The notes below the pieces were generated by a model, which searched no databases, had not been told where the DNA came from, and was given only the letters and a program-made list of their open reading frames with translations. A stretch of 64,000 nt of DNA from assembly GCA_945878355.1 (NCBI GenBank), contig CAMCTC010000010.1, positions 1-64,000 of the forward strand, written 5' to 3'. Positions 25,677-34,932 of this stretch are shown here, one piece after another. Numbering within the stretch: the first letter of the stretch is position 1; the number at the start of each line of letters is the position of its first letter. The position numbers and the translations under genes were made by a program. The stretch is from Bordetella parapertussis (lineage in GTDB: Bacteria; Pseudomonadota; Gammaproteobacteria; Burkholderiales; Burkholderiaceae_C).

Positions 25677-25738
25677 CGATGTAATACAGGCCTGACCTGC
25701 CGCTTGATGGATCACTGATCTGCCTGTAGTCTGCCTGC

Positions 25739-26653
25739 ATGGACCGCTTGAAGCAGATCGAATCGTTTGTGGCGGTGGCCGCCAAGGGCAGCTTGACCGC
25801 CGCCGCGCTGGCCGAGGGCGTGGCCCCTGCGGTGGTGGGTCGGCGCATCGACGCGCTCGAAGAGCGGCTCGGCGTCAAGCTGCTGTTGCGCACCACAAGG
25901 CGCATCACCTTGACCCACGAGGGCAGCGCTTTCTTGGAGGACTGCCAGCGCATCCTGGCCGACATCGGCAACGCCGAGGCCAGCGTGTCGGCAGGCGGGG
26001 TCAAGGCCAGCGGCTTCCTGCGGGTGACAGCACCGGCGGGTTTTGGTCGCCGCCATGTCGCCCCGCTGGTCCCGGGATTCCTGGCGAGGCATCCGGACGT
26101 CAAGCTGTCCTTGATGCTCAGCGACCGGGTGCTCGACATCGTCAACGAGGGTTTCGACTGCGCGGTGCGGGTCGGCGACATGCCCGACTCCAGCTTGGTC
26201 AGCGTCCGACTGGCTGACAACCGGCGGCTGTGCGTGGCGGCGCCGGCCTACCTCAAGCGTGCCGGCGTGCCGCAGCAGCCGGGCGACCTGGGGCGGCATG
26301 AATGCTTGACGCTGTCGTCCGACGCCAGCCAGTCCCGCGGCTGGGCCTTCAGCGTCGACGGTCAGGTCAGCCACCTGCGCCCCAGTGGGCGCATCGATTG
26401 CAGCGACGGTCAGGTGCTGCATGCCTGGTGTCGGCAGGGCATGGGGATCGCCTGGCGCAGCATTTGGGAGGTCGAGGGCGACATCGCCAGCGGCGCGTTG
26501 GTGCCAGTGCTTGAGTCGTTCGCCGCGCCGCCCAACGGTATCTACGCGCTGGTGCCACAGCGCAAACACCTGCCGCTGCGGGTGAGGCTGTGGATTGACT
26601 TTCTCAAGCACCACTACGGCGATGCGGCTTACTGGCGCACCGCGGCGGCCTGA
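25739..26653 (+). CDS. LysR-family transcriptional regulator
   Basis: The 304-residue product begins MDRLKQIESFVAVAAKGSLTA, an N-terminal winged helix with the helix-turn-helix LAEGVAPAVVGRRIDALEERLGV (about 24-46) and LLLRTTRRITLTHEG, then the periplasmic-binding-like effector domain (about 90-300). It is divergent from the dehalogenase-glcB pair and likely controls it with a C2-acid effector, which is inference from position only. Confidence 0.94.
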   Translation: MDRLKQIESFVAVAAKGSLTAAALAEGVAPAVVGRRIDALEERLGVKLLLRTTRRITLTHEGSAFLEDCQRILADIGNAEASVSAGGVKASGFLRVTAPAGFGRRHVAPLVPGFLARHPDVKLSLMLSDRVLDIVNEGFDCAVRVGDMPDSSLVSVRLADNRRLCVAAPAYLKRAGVPQQPGDLGRHECLTLSSDASQSRGWAFSVDGQVSHLRPSGRIDCSDGQVLHAWCRQGMGIAWRSIWEVEGDIASGALVPVLESFAAPPNGIYALVPQRKHLPLRVRLWIDFLKHHYGDAAYWRTAAA

Positions 26654-26661
26654 AAGCCTTC

Positions 26662-26683
26662 GGCGCTGAACGCGGTCAGCGCC
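26662..26683. terminator. Bidirectional hairpin between lysR and psiF-like genes
   Basis: GGCGCTGA (26662-26669), a 6-base loop and TCAGCGCC (26676-26683) make a perfect 8-bp stem in the 36 bp between two convergent genes. No U tract follows on either strand. Confidence 0.5.
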
Positions 26684-26689
26684 AGAACA

Positions 26690-27121
26690 TCACTTGGCGT
26701 CGGTGACGCATTTCTTCACAAAGCTGCTCTTGGCAGCGCCCGCAAGCTTCTTGTCGGCGGCCTGCTTGTCGCAATCCTCAGCTGGCGACGGCTTGGCGGT
26801 CGCGGCAGCAGCAGGGGCTGCAGCGTCACCGCCCGAGCACTTCTTGATGAAACTGCTCTTGGCGGCGCCCGCGAGCTTTTTCTCGGCGGCCTGTTTGTCG
26901 CAATCCTCAGCTGGCGACGGCTTGGCGGTCGCGGCAGCAGCAGGGGCGGCAGCGTCGCCGCCAGAGCACTTCTTGATGAAACTGTTCTTCGCAGCGCCGG
27001 CGAGCTTTTTCTCCGTGGCTTGTTTCTCGCAGTCGGGCGCGGCGGGTGCTTCGCTCTTGGCATGGACTGCAGCGGCCATCAGGCCCACCGCGATGACAAG
27101 GATGGAGAGCTGTTTGATCAT
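26690..27121 (-). CDS. PsiF-repeat periplasmic protein with three repeats
   Basis: The product has 143 residues from ATG 27121. A signal peptide (about 1-22, ending AAAVHA) is followed by three repeats of the PsiF type, each with Cys-x-x-x-A-x-x-K-K/KLAGAAKxSF(I/V)KKC. Two Ala/Pro/Thr-rich linkers (GGDAAAPAAAATAKPSPAED) join them. PsiF was named as phosphate-starvation-inducible in E. coli, with no known activity. Each repeat carries a Cys pair, so disulfides in the periplasm are likely. The repeats are almost identical at DNA level. Confidence 0.85.
   Translation of the reverse strand: MIKQLSILVIAVGLMAAAVHAKSEAPAAPDCEKQATEKKLAGAAKNSFIKKCSGGDAAAPAAAATAKPSPAEDCDKQAAEKKLAGAAKSSFIKKCSGGDAAAPAAAATAKPSPAEDCDKQAADKKLAGAAKSSFVKKCVTDAK
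26771..27028. repeat. Two near-identical 129-bp tandem units within the psiF-like gene
   Basis: The units run 26771-26899 and 26900-27028, exactly 43 codons each, and differ at only a few positions; a third, shorter and diverged unit starts at 27029. The high DNA identity points to a recent in-frame duplication or gene conversion. Confidence 0.8.
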
Positions 27122-27231
27122 GGAGGCGTCCTTGGCTGACGTTGCGACCCGGCGGGCCCGAGACGATTTGAGCAGAGCGGCGGGTGGCCGGCAATGCGCA
27201 ATCACCCCCGATTCGGCGCGCCGCCGTAGGT

Positions 27232-28644
27232 TCAGAGGATTCGCCGCGGGTGCGCCAAGGCTTCGTGTGCGGCATGCAACCGACGCACCAACACGGCTAT
27301 GAAAGCGCTGTCGAACAGCTGCCGGGTGGCCGGGCTGAGCCGGCCCACCGCTTCGGGCGTGAAGGCGATCGTCGTGGCCGGAGCGGCGACGATGACGTCG
27401 GCGCTGTGCAGCCGCAGGTCAGGGCTGGGCGCGAGGTAGGCCATTTCGCCTACCGAGGTGCCTGGGCCGAGCTGCGCCACGCACTGGCCGTCGCGATGGA
27501 TGTCGACCCGACCGCGCGCGATGATGTGGAAGCTGCGGCCCGGGTCGCCCCGGCGGTAGATCGCTTCGCCGTGGCCAAGCCGAAGCCACTGCGCCCGATG
27601 CACCACCTCCCACAGTTCGACATCCCCGAAGCCTTCGAAGAAGGCAAGCGATCGCAACAGGTTGAAGCGCTCCGAATCGAGAATGACCTGCGTTCGGCTG
27701 GGGGGCAGCTCGCCACTGGTCGCCAGTTGCGACCAGGCCAGCGCAAACGAATCCCAGCTGACGGGCCGGTCGCCTGGTTGCTTGGACAGCGCCTGGCGCA
27801 GCAGCGCGTCCATTCGCTGCGGCACGCCGCCGCGCTGCGACATCAATGACGGTGGCTCGGCGTGGTAGATCTGGTGCATCAGCGCAACCTGTTGGCTGGC
27901 GTCGAAGGGTGGCCTGCCGGCCACCAAGTGGTACAGCACCGCGGCCAGCGAGTACATGTCGGCGCGCGCGTCCAGCGTGCAGCCGTCGAGCTGCTCGGGC
28001 GACATATAGGCCAGCGAGCCGACCCGAAACACCTGGGTTCGCTCGCTGCGGTGGTCGAACACACTGCCGAAGTCAGTGATCTTGATGTCGCGAACCCCAT
28101 CCGGACGGACTGTGGCCAGGATGTTGGCCGGTTTGACATCACGGTGGATCAGGCCATGACGAGCGACATAGCCCAGCGCCATCGCGCATTTGAAGCCGAT
28201 CTCGACGATCTGGTCCAGCGGCAGCAGCGCATCGGGTCGGCAGTGTCGCTGCAAAGTGTCGCCTGGCACGTACTCCATCACCAGGTAGGGCTGATGCGGG
28301 TCGGCCACTGCGTCGAAGATCCGCACCACGTTCGGGTGCTGCAGCTTGCCGGCCAGGTCGGCTTCGGCGGCAAAAAAGCGCTCGCGGTGGTGCTGGTCCA
28401 GACGGTCACCCGCGTTGGCTTCGCGCACCCGTTTGATCGCGACCTGACGCTGGCCGAATTCATCCTCGGCCAGAAAGACCTCGCTGGTGGCGCCTTCGCC
28501 CAGTCGCCTGATCACCCGGTACTTGCCGATGCGCTTCGGCAAACCGGGATCGATCGGCCAGCGCCGGTCCAGGCTGACGAGCCCCGGCGCAAAGGGCGTG
28601 GTGGCAGCGGTGGCAAAGACAGGGTCGGCGGGCATGGCGGGCAC
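27232..28644 (-). CDS. Ser/Thr protein kinase fused to a cyclic-nucleotide-binding-like domain
   Basis: The 470-residue protein is cytosolic, without membrane segments. The kinase domain (about 40-305) has the Gly loop GEGATSEV, Lys71 (VAIKR), HRDVKPAN with Asp169, DFG with Asp191, and SPEQ; all catalytic residues are present. A C-terminal beta-roll (about 340-455) matches the cNMP-binding/CAP fold with [18 protein letters not shown] and VGEMAYL. The phosphate-binding position usually reading R-S/T-A reads HSA (His413), so nucleotide binding is doubtful. No partner phosphatase or FHA gene is adjacent. Confidence 0.9.
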   Translation of the reverse strand: MPAMPADPVFATAATTPFAPGLVSLDRRWPIDPGLPKRIGKYRVIRRLGEGATSEVFLAEDEFGQRQVAIKRVREANAGDRLDQHHRERFFAAEADLAGKLQHPNVVRIFDAVADPHQPYLVMEYVPGDTLQRHCRPDALLPLDQIVEIGFKCAMALGYVARHGLIHRDVKPANILATVRPDGVRDIKITDFGSVFDHRSERTQVFRVGSLAYMSPEQLDGCTLDARADMYSLAAVLYHLVAGRPPFDASQQVALMHQIYHAEPPSLMSQRGGVPQRMDALLRQALSKQPGDRPVSWDSFALAWSQLATSGELPPSRTQVILDSERFNLLRSLAFFEGFGDVELWEVVHRAQWLRLGHGEAIYRRGDPGRSFHIIARGRVDIHRDGQCVAQLGPGTSVGEMAYLAPSPDLRLHSADVIVAAPATTIAFTPEAVGRLSPATRQLFDSAFIAVLVRRLHAAHEALAHPRRIL

Positions 28645-28754
28645 AGGCGGTCAAGCCGGGTTGTCGGCAGTTCCGCCGTCAGACTGAATGCCCGCGACCA
28701 GGCCGTGCTGCGTGCCGAGCTCGCAAGCGACCCCAAACCGTAGAATCCCGCCCC

Positions 28755-30491
28755 ATGATCCAAGCCAAAGAGGCCTTGCTCGGGGCCCTGGCTGCCGCAG
28801 TGCAGCAGATAGCACCCGATGCTGCCCAAGACCGCGCATACGTCCCGGCATTCGAGTCACCCAAGGTGGCCGCGCATGGCGACTTCGCCATCACCGCTGC
28901 GATGCAACTCGCGCGCAGCCTCAAGCGCAACCCGCGCGAACTGGCCGCCGCGTTGATCGAGGCCTTGCAGGCTCAGCCTGCGGTGCAGCGCTGGGTCAGC
29001 GCGCTGGAGATCGCCGGCCCCGGCTTCATCAACCTGCGGCTGTCGGCCGCCGCCAAACAAGCGGTGGTTGCCGAGGTGCTGGCCGAGGGCAGCTTGTTCG
29101 GCCAGCGCCGGCCCAACGGCAAGAAGATGATGTGCGAGTTCGTCTCGGCCAATCCGACCGGCCCACTGCACGTGGGCCATGGCCGCCAGGGCGCGCTGGG
29201 CGATGCGATCTGCGGCTTGTACGAGTCCCAGGGCTGGGCGGTGACGCGCGAGTTCTATTACAACGACGCCGGCGTTCAGATCGCGACCTTGGCGCGCTCG
29301 ACCCAGGCCAGGATCCTGGGCCTGAAACCCGGCGACGACGGCTGGCCGGCCGATGCCTACAACGGCGACTACATTGCCGATATCGCTGCCGATTTTCTGG
29401 CCGGCGCGACGGTGCATGCTGACGACCGGGCTTTCACTGCCAGCGGCGATCCGCAAGACATCGACTCGATCCGCCAGTTCGCGGTGGCCTATCTGCGCCA
29501 CGAGCAAGACCTGGATTTGCAGGCCTTTGGCGTGAAGTTCCAGAACTACTTTCTCGAGTCGAGTCTGTACCTCGATGGCAAGGTCGAGCATGCTGTCGCG
29601 CGATTGAAGGCCGCCGGCAAGACCTACGAGAGCGAGGGCGCGCTGTGGCTGCGGTCGACCGACTACGGCGACGACAAGGACCGGGTGATGCGCAAGTCCG
29701 ACGGCAGCTACACCTACTTCGTGCCTGACGTGGCCTACCACATCGACAAGTGGCAGCGCGGCTTCGACAAGGTGGTCAACGTCCAGGGCACCGACCACCA
29801 TGGCACCATCGCTCGGGTGCGCGCCGGCCTGCAGGCCGCTGCGGTGGGCATACCGCAGGGCTGGCCTGACTACCTGCTCAACAAGATGGTCACGGTGATG
29901 AAAGGCGGGGTCGAGGTCAAGATCAGCAAGCGCACCGGCGGCTATGTCACGCTGCGTGACCTGATCGAGTGGACCAGCCGCGACGCGGTGCGTTTCTTTT
30001 TGATCAGCCGCAAGGCCGACACCGAGTTCGTGTTCGACGTCGACCTGGCCTTGAAAGCCAACGACGAGAACCCGGTGTTCTATGTCCAGTACGCCCACGC
30101 CCGGATCTGCTCGGTGCTGGCGCAGTACACGCTGCGAACGGGCAAGAATGTCGACATCGCGCTGGATCCCGGCGTTGACCTGTCGCTGCTGACGGCGCCC
30201 ACCGAGACCGCGCTGATGCTCAAGCTCGCGGTCTACCCCGACATGCTCAGCGGCGCGGCGGCAGACTTCGCGCCGCACGACGTCGCGTTCTACTTGCGCG
30301 ACCTGGCAGCTGCATTCCACAGCTGGTATGGCGCCGAGCGCTTCCTGATTGACGACGCTGCATTGGCTGCGGCCCGCATGGCGTTGCTGGCGGCGACCCG
30401 CCAGGTGTTGCGCAACGCGCTGGCAATGATGGGCGTGAGCGCACCCGATGCGATGAACCGGGAGGCGGTGGAAGCGGCCGCAGCGCCATGA
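28755..30491 (+). CDS. argS: Arginyl-tRNA synthetase
   Basis: It charges tRNA-Arg. The 578-residue class I enzyme has the N-terminal tRNA-recognition domain (about 1-115), the HIGH-type motif as HVGHG in [13 protein letters not shown], the degenerate KMSKS region as [12 protein letters not shown], and the C-terminal anticodon-binding helical domain (DALR). Length is typical. It overlaps the SPOR gene by 4 bp, giving a small operon. Confidence 0.98.
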   Translation: MIQAKEALLGALAAAVQQIAPDAAQDRAYVPAFESPKVAAHGDFAITAAMQLARSLKRNPRELAAALIEALQAQPAVQRWVSALEIAGPGFINLRLSAAAKQAVVAEVLAEGSLFGQRRPNGKKMMCEFVSANPTGPLHVGHGRQGALGDAICGLYESQGWAVTREFYYNDAGVQIATLARSTQARILGLKPGDDGWPADAYNGDYIADIAADFLAGATVHADDRAFTASGDPQDIDSIRQFAVAYLRHEQDLDLQAFGVKFQNYFLESSLYLDGKVEHAVARLKAAGKTYESEGALWLRSTDYGDDKDRVMRKSDGSYTYFVPDVAYHIDKWQRGFDKVVNVQGTDHHGTIARVRAGLQAAAVGIPQGWPDYLLNKMVTVMKGGVEVKISKRTGGYVTLRDLIEWTSRDAVRFFLISRKADTEFVFDVDLALKANDENPVFYVQYAHARICSVLAQYTLRTGKNVDIALDPGVDLSLLTAPTETALMLKLAVYPDMLSGAAADFAPHDVAFYLRDLAAAFHSWYGAERFLIDDAALAAARMALLAATRQVLRNALAMMGVSAPDAMNREAVEAAAAP

Positions 30492-31138
30492 AATCCCAGC
30501 GCGGCGGCTTCCTGGTGGGTCTGGTGCTGGGCCTGCTGATCGGTCTGGGCGTGGCACTGGGGGTGGCGATCTACATCACCAAGGCGCCGATACCCTTCAT
30601 CAACAAGCTGCCACAGCGCAGCGCCGAGCAGGACGCGGCCGAAACCGAGCGCAACAAGCGCTGGGACCCGAACGCGCCTTTGGCGGGCAAGAATGCGGCC
30701 CGCCCGCAGGCTGCCGCAGCCAGCGAGCCTGCGGCAGCGCCCAGCGTGCCCGCAGCACCGGCCGTGCCCGCAGCGGCGGCGATGTCCGCGGCCAGCCAGC
30801 CCCGCGTCGCGCGCGATCCTGCGGCCATCCTGGCTGACCAGGTGGCGGCCCCGGCCGTCCCGGCGGCCCCAGCCCCGAAGGCCGACACCAAGCCGGCTGC
30901 CATCGCGACCTTCTTCGTGCAGGCCGGCGCCTACGCCAGGCCGGAGGACGCCGAAGCCCAGCGCGCCAAGCTCGCTTTGATGGGCTTTGGTGCCAAGATC
31001 ACCGAGCGAGAACAAGCGGGTCGCAATGTCTTTCGGGTGCGCCTTGGACCGTTCGCCAGCCGCGACGAGGCCGAAGACGCGCAGGCCAAGCTCGCGAGCG
31101 CCGGTGTCGAGGCCAATCTGGTTCGGGTCGAGCGGTGA
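30488..31138 (+). CDS. SPOR-domain membrane protein (FtsN/DedD-like)
   Basis: The 216-residue product has one N-terminal membrane anchor ([20 protein letters not shown], about 8-27), an Ala/Pro-rich periplasmic linker (about 65-130) and a C-terminal SPOR domain (about 135-215) starting [24 protein letters not shown] domains bind denuded septal peptidoglycan. It overlaps argS by 4 bp, an arrangement common in Burkholderiales. Confidence 0.9.
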   Translation: MKSQRGGFLVGLVLGLLIGLGVALGVAIYITKAPIPFINKLPQRSAEQDAAETERNKRWDPNAPLAGKNAARPQAAAASEPAAAPSVPAAPAVPAAAAMSAASQPRVARDPAAILADQVAAPAVPAAPAPKADTKPAAIATFFVQAGAYARPEDAEAQRAKLALMGFGAKITEREQAGRNVFRVRLGPFASRDEAEDAQAKLASAGVEANLVRVER

Positions 31139-31212
31139 ACCAGCGCAAATCCGAACCGCCTGCTACCGTCAGTCCGGTTGCAACATCAACTTCCTTGAGA
31201 ATGGGTCCGCAT

Positions 31213-31848
31213 ATGAACCGTCGTGATTTGGTGATCAGCGCCGCTGGCGTGACCTTGGCTGGCCTGGGCTTGCCACTGCAGGCCCAGGGCGGGCCGCCGG
31301 TCGAAGGCCGGGATTACTTGCGGGTGGCGCAGCCCGTCCCGGCGCCCGAGGGCAAGGTCGATGTGGTCGAATTCTTCGGCTACTGGTGCCCGCACTGCAA
31401 CGTCTTCGAGCCTTTGCTCGACGCCTGGGCGAAGAAGCTGCCTGCGCATGTCAATTTCCGACGCATGCCAGTGGCCTTCAACGCTGCACACGAACCGATG
31501 CAGCGCTTGTACTTTGCGCTCGAATCCCTCGGGCTGCTCGAGTCCTTGCATCGCAAAGTGTTTGCAGCCCTGCATGTGCAGCATCTGCGGCTCGACAAGG
31601 ATGCCGACATCGGCGACTGGGTCAAGACCAACGGCGCCGATGCCACCAAGGTGCTCGACGCGATGAAGAGCTTCTCGGTCGCCACCAAGATCCGACAAGC
31701 CAAGCAGTTGGCCGAGGGCTACAAGATCGACGGCGTGCCGACGCTGGGCATCCACGGCCGCTACATGACCTCACCGTCGATCGCCGGCACCGCAGAACGA
31801 GCGCTGGCCGCGGCCGACGCGTTGATCGCGAAATCGCACAAAGCCTGA
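31213..31848 (+). CDS. dsbA: Thiol:disulfide interchange protein DsbA/DsbL-like
   Basis: The periplasmic oxidoreductase introduces disulfides into exported proteins. From ATG 31213 it has 211 residues with an export signal (MNRRDLVISAAGVTLAGLG, cleavage near QAQ-GG at about 25), the redox motif Cys59-Pro-His-Cys62 in FGYWCPHC, and the cis-Pro loop GVPTLGIHG. An in-frame ATG at 31201 is possible. It is separated from the SPOR gene by 74 bp. Confidence 0.94.
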   Translation: MNRRDLVISAAGVTLAGLGLPLQAQGGPPVEGRDYLRVAQPVPAPEGKVDVVEFFGYWCPHCNVFEPLLDAWAKKLPAHVNFRRMPVAFNAAHEPMQRLYFALESLGLLESLHRKVFAALHVQHLRLDKDADIGDWVKTNGADATKVLDAMKSFSVATKIRQAKQLAEGYKIDGVPTLGIHGRYMTSPSIAGTAERALAAADALIAKSHKA

Positions 31849-31965
31849 ACCCGCTGTGGGTGGCGCTCGCCGCAAAGCTTGCTGGCGCGCATCCAACAGT
31901 CGCCTCGAAGCGGTCGTTTGTCGGTTGTGCGCGCCGGCCGAGCCAGGACTTCAGTCTAAAATGAT

Positions 31966-32601
31966 ATGCAAGTTCTGTGCCGATTGATGTTTACCCTGAC
32001 CCGCCCCTCGCTGATCTTGCTTGCACTGCTGGCCGGCGGTGCAGTCCTGAGCCTGCCGGTCAAGGCCGAGAAAGCCGATCGCAACAAGCCTTTGATCCTG
32101 GAGTCGGATCAACCCTGCACGGTCAATCTGCTCAAGCAGACCAGTGTTTGCAGCGGCAACGTGGTGATCAGCCAGGGCACGCTGCAGATCCGCGCCGACA
32201 AACTCGAGCTTCGTGAATCCCCCGAGGGCTACCAACTGGCGCAAGCCAGCGGCGTCGACAGCAAACCGGCGACCTATAGGCAAAAGCGCGACGGTGTCGA
32301 CGAGTTCGTCGAGGGCCAGGCCCAGAGAATCGACTACGACAGTCGGTCCGGCACGCTTCGCTTCGAAGGTCAGGCCCAGGTCCGGCGACTGCGCAGCGCA
32401 GCGCTGGCCGATCAGATCCAGGGCGCGGTGATCGTCTGGGACAGCGTGGCCGAGGTGTTCAACGTCCGCGGCGGCGCTGTCAGCCCTGACAACCCCGGCG
32501 GCCGGGTGCGGGCGGTGATCGCACCGCGTGGCGTCAACGAAGCGGCTGCGGCTGCCAGCAGCGGCCTGCGGCCCTCGCCGACCCTCGGTGATCGGCGATG
32601 A
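31966..32601 (+). CDS. lptA: LPS transport periplasmic protein LptA
   Basis: LptA bridges LptC and LptD in LPS export. The 211-residue product (ATG 31966; alternative 31987) has a signal peptide ending near VKA-EK and the OstA/LptA beta-jellyroll with [21 protein letters not shown] and a second repeat [21 protein letters not shown]. It overlaps lptB by 4 bp. The lptC and kdsC genes that usually precede it are not here; dsbA is. Confidence 0.93.
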   Translation: MQVLCRLMFTLTRPSLILLALLAGGAVLSLPVKAEKADRNKPLILESDQPCTVNLLKQTSVCSGNVVISQGTLQIRADKLELRESPEGYQLAQASGVDSKPATYRQKRDGVDEFVEGQAQRIDYDSRSGTLRFEGQAQVRRLRSAALADQIQGAVIVWDSVAEVFNVRGGAVSPDNPGGRVRAVIAPRGVNEAAAAASSGLRPSPTLGDRR

Positions 32602-33371
32602 GCCGGGGCACGGTTGTGGCCACGCCGGTGACGAGCCGGCTGGAGGTCAGCGGCCTGAAAAAGCATTACGGCTCGCGCCAAGTGGTCCAGGATGTGCATC
32701 TGGCCGTGGGCGCTGGCGAGGTGGTCGGCTTGCTCGGACCCAACGGTGCCGGCAAGACCACCACCTTCTACATGGTGGTGGGTCTGGTGCGAGCCGATGC
32801 CGGCGAGATCCGCCTCGACGGTGTCTCCGTGCAGCACAAGCCCATCCACCAGCGCGCGCGCATGGGGCTGAGCTACCTGCCGCAGGAGGCCTCGATCTTT
32901 CGCAAGCTCACGGTCGAGGAAAACATCCGCGCGGTGCTCGAGTTGCAGGTCGGTGCTGACGGACGGGCGCTGAAATCCGAGGCGATCGAGCGCCAACTCG
33001 AGCAACTGCTGCGCGACCTGTCGATCGACAAGCTGCGCGACTCGCCCGCGCTGGCCTTGTCGGGCGGCGAGCGGCGCCGGGTCGAGATTGCCCGGGCCTT
33101 GGCGACGCAGCCACGCTTCATCCTGCTCGACGAGCCTTTTGCCGGTGTCGACCCGATCGCGGTGATCGAGATCCAGCGCATCATCGGCTTCCTCAAGAGC
33201 CGTGGCATCGGTGTGCTGATCACCGACCACAACGTGCGCGAGATGCTGGGCATTTGCGACCGCGCCTACATCATCAGCGAAGGCCGGGTGCTGGCCGAAG
33301 GCACGCCGGCCGAGATCATCGAGAACGCCGACGTGCGCCGGGTCTACCTCGGCGAGCATTTCCGGATGTGA
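32598..33371 (+). CDS. lptB: LPS export ABC transporter ATPase LptB
   Basis: The 257-residue ATPase powers LptB2FGC. It has Walker [11 protein letters not shown]-loop [12 protein letters not shown], signature [15 protein letters not shown], Walker [13 protein letters not shown] and the H-loop [28 protein letters not shown] is LptB-specific among ABC ATPases. It lies between lptA and rpoN, the conserved order in proteobacteria. Confidence 0.97.
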   Translation: MSRGTVVATPVTSRLEVSGLKKHYGSRQVVQDVHLAVGAGEVVGLLGPNGAGKTTTFYMVVGLVRADAGEIRLDGVSVQHKPIHQRARMGLSYLPQEASIFRKLTVEENIRAVLELQVGADGRALKSEAIERQLEQLLRDLSIDKLRDSPALALSGGERRRVEIARALATQPRFILLDEPFAGVDPIAVIEIQRIIGFLKSRGIGVLITDHNVREMLGICDRAYIISEGRVLAEGTPAEIIENADVRRVYLGEHFRM

Positions 33372-33390
33372 TCCGGGACGAGCCTCAGCG

Positions 33391-34932
33391 ATGAAACCCT
33401 CGCTCCAAGTCAGGCTGTCGCAGCACCTGGCGCTGACGCCGCAGTTGCAGCAATCGATCCGGCTGCTGCAGCTCTCGACGCTGGAATTGCACCAGGAAAT
33501 CGAGCAGATGCTCGAGCAGAACCCATTCCTGGATGTCGAGGAAGACCACGCGCCGATGGAGTTCGGACTCGAGCGCGTCAGCGCGCCGGCTGACAAGAGC
33601 GCCGAGCGCGAGAAGGACAAGCTGTCCGAACGCGAGGACAGCGGTGACAGCAGCGCCGAAGAGCCTGCCGGCATGGACGCTGCCGAGTTCGGCAGCACCG
33701 AGCGCGACGACTGGGAAAACGGCACCGAACGCGACGATTTCGACGGCATCCGCGAACTGCCATCGGCCAGCAGCGGCTCGGGCAGCGGCGACGACGACTA
33801 CGAGCCGATCGAGTCGGCCGAAGCCGGCCCGACGCTGCAAGACCACTTGCGCCGCCAACTGCTGGGCATGCGCTTGTCGGCCGAGGATGCGGCCGCGGTG
33901 ATGGTGCTGATCGACTCGCTCAACGAAGATGGCTACCTGGCCGACACGCTCGAAGACATCGCCGAGCGGCTGGGCCAGACCCTGGGCATCGACGGCGAGG
34001 ACGCCGCCGAGGAACGCGAGGAATTGGCCGACCGACTGCACTGCGCGCTGAAGTGGCTGCAAAGCCTGGAGCCCACCGGTGTGGGCGCCTCCGGGCTGGG
34101 TGACTGCCTGGTGCTGCAACTGCGCCAGCGACCCGACAGCCAGGCCCGCGCGGTGGCGATCCGCATCTGCCAGGGCCATCTCGAGTTGCTGGCGCGCAAG
34201 GACATGAAAAAGCTGATGTCGGCCACCGGCGCCGACGAGGCCACGCTGCGCGCTGCCGAGGCGCTGATCAAGGCCTGCGAACCCAAGCCGGGTCGGCCCT
34301 TCACACGCGCCGAGGCCAACATCGTCGTGCCCGACGTGATGGTGGTCAAAGCAGGTCGGGGTTTCAAGACCACGCTCAACCCCGACGTGATGCCCAAGCT
34401 GCGCATCAACGACCTCTACGCCCAGGCGATCCGCGGCCAACGCGGCGGCGCCGGCTTGTCGCAGCGGCTGCAGGAAGCGCGTTGGTTCATGAAGAACATC
34501 ATGCAGCGATTCGACACCATCCTGCGCGTGAGCCAGGCCATTGTCGAGCGGCAGAAGGGCTTCTTCAGCCACGGCGAGATCGCGATGAAGCCGCTGGTGC
34601 TGCGCGAGATCGCCGACGAGCTCGGGCTGCACGAGTCGACGATCTCGCGCGTGACCACCGCCAAGTACATGAGCACGCCTTTTGGCACCTTCGAGCTGAA
34701 GTACTTCTTCGGCTCGTCGCTCAGCACCGATGCCGGCGGCAACGCCAGCAGCACCGCGGTGCGCGCGCTGATCAAGCAGCTGGTGAGCTCTGAAGACCTG
34801 GCCAAGCCGCTGTCGGACAGCCAGCTCTCGGACATGCTGTCCGAGCAAGGCATCACGGTAGCGCGACGCACCGTGGCCAAGTACCGCGAGGCGCTGAAGA
34901 TCGCGCCCGCCAACCTGCGCAAGGCGCTATGA
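33391..34932 (+). CDS. rpoN: RNA polymerase sigma-54 factor
   Basis: The 513-residue sigma factor starts with region I (LRLSQHLALTPQL-type, LQQSIRLLQLSTLELHQEI) that contacts bEBP activators, then an acidic region II (about 50-150), the core-binding domain, and the C-terminal DNA-binding part with HESTISRVTTAKYM and the RpoN box ARRTVAKYRE. It is 19 bp after lptB and overlaps the methyltransferase gene by 4 bp. hpf and ptsN, which often follow rpoN, are absent. Confidence 0.98.
   Translation: MKPSLQVRLSQHLALTPQLQQSIRLLQLSTLELHQEIEQMLEQNPFLDVEEDHAPMEFGLERVSAPADKSAEREKDKLSEREDSGDSSAEEPAGMDAAEFGSTERDDWENGTERDDFDGIRELPSASSGSGSGDDDYEPIESAEAGPTLQDHLRRQLLGMRLSAEDAAAVMVLIDSLNEDGYLADTLEDIAERLGQTLGIDGEDAAEEREELADRLHCALKWLQSLEPTGVGASGLGDCLVLQLRQRPDSQARAVAIRICQGHLELLARKDMKKLMSATGADEATLRAAEALIKACEPKPGRPFTRAEANIVVPDVMVVKAGRGFKTTLNPDVMPKLRINDLYAQAIRGQRGGAGLSQRLQEARWFMKNIMQRFDTILRVSQAIVERQKGFFSHGEIAMKPLVLREIADELGLHESTISRVTTAKYMSTPFGTFELKYFFGSSLSTDAGGNASSTAVRALIKQLVSSEDLAKPLSDSQLSDMLSEQGITVARRTVAKYREALKIAPANLRKAL

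Noticed and set aside
26690-27121. Tandem repeats considered as a CRISPR array
   Set aside because: 129-bp coding repeats in frame with no short repeat/spacer alternation; they encode PsiF modules.
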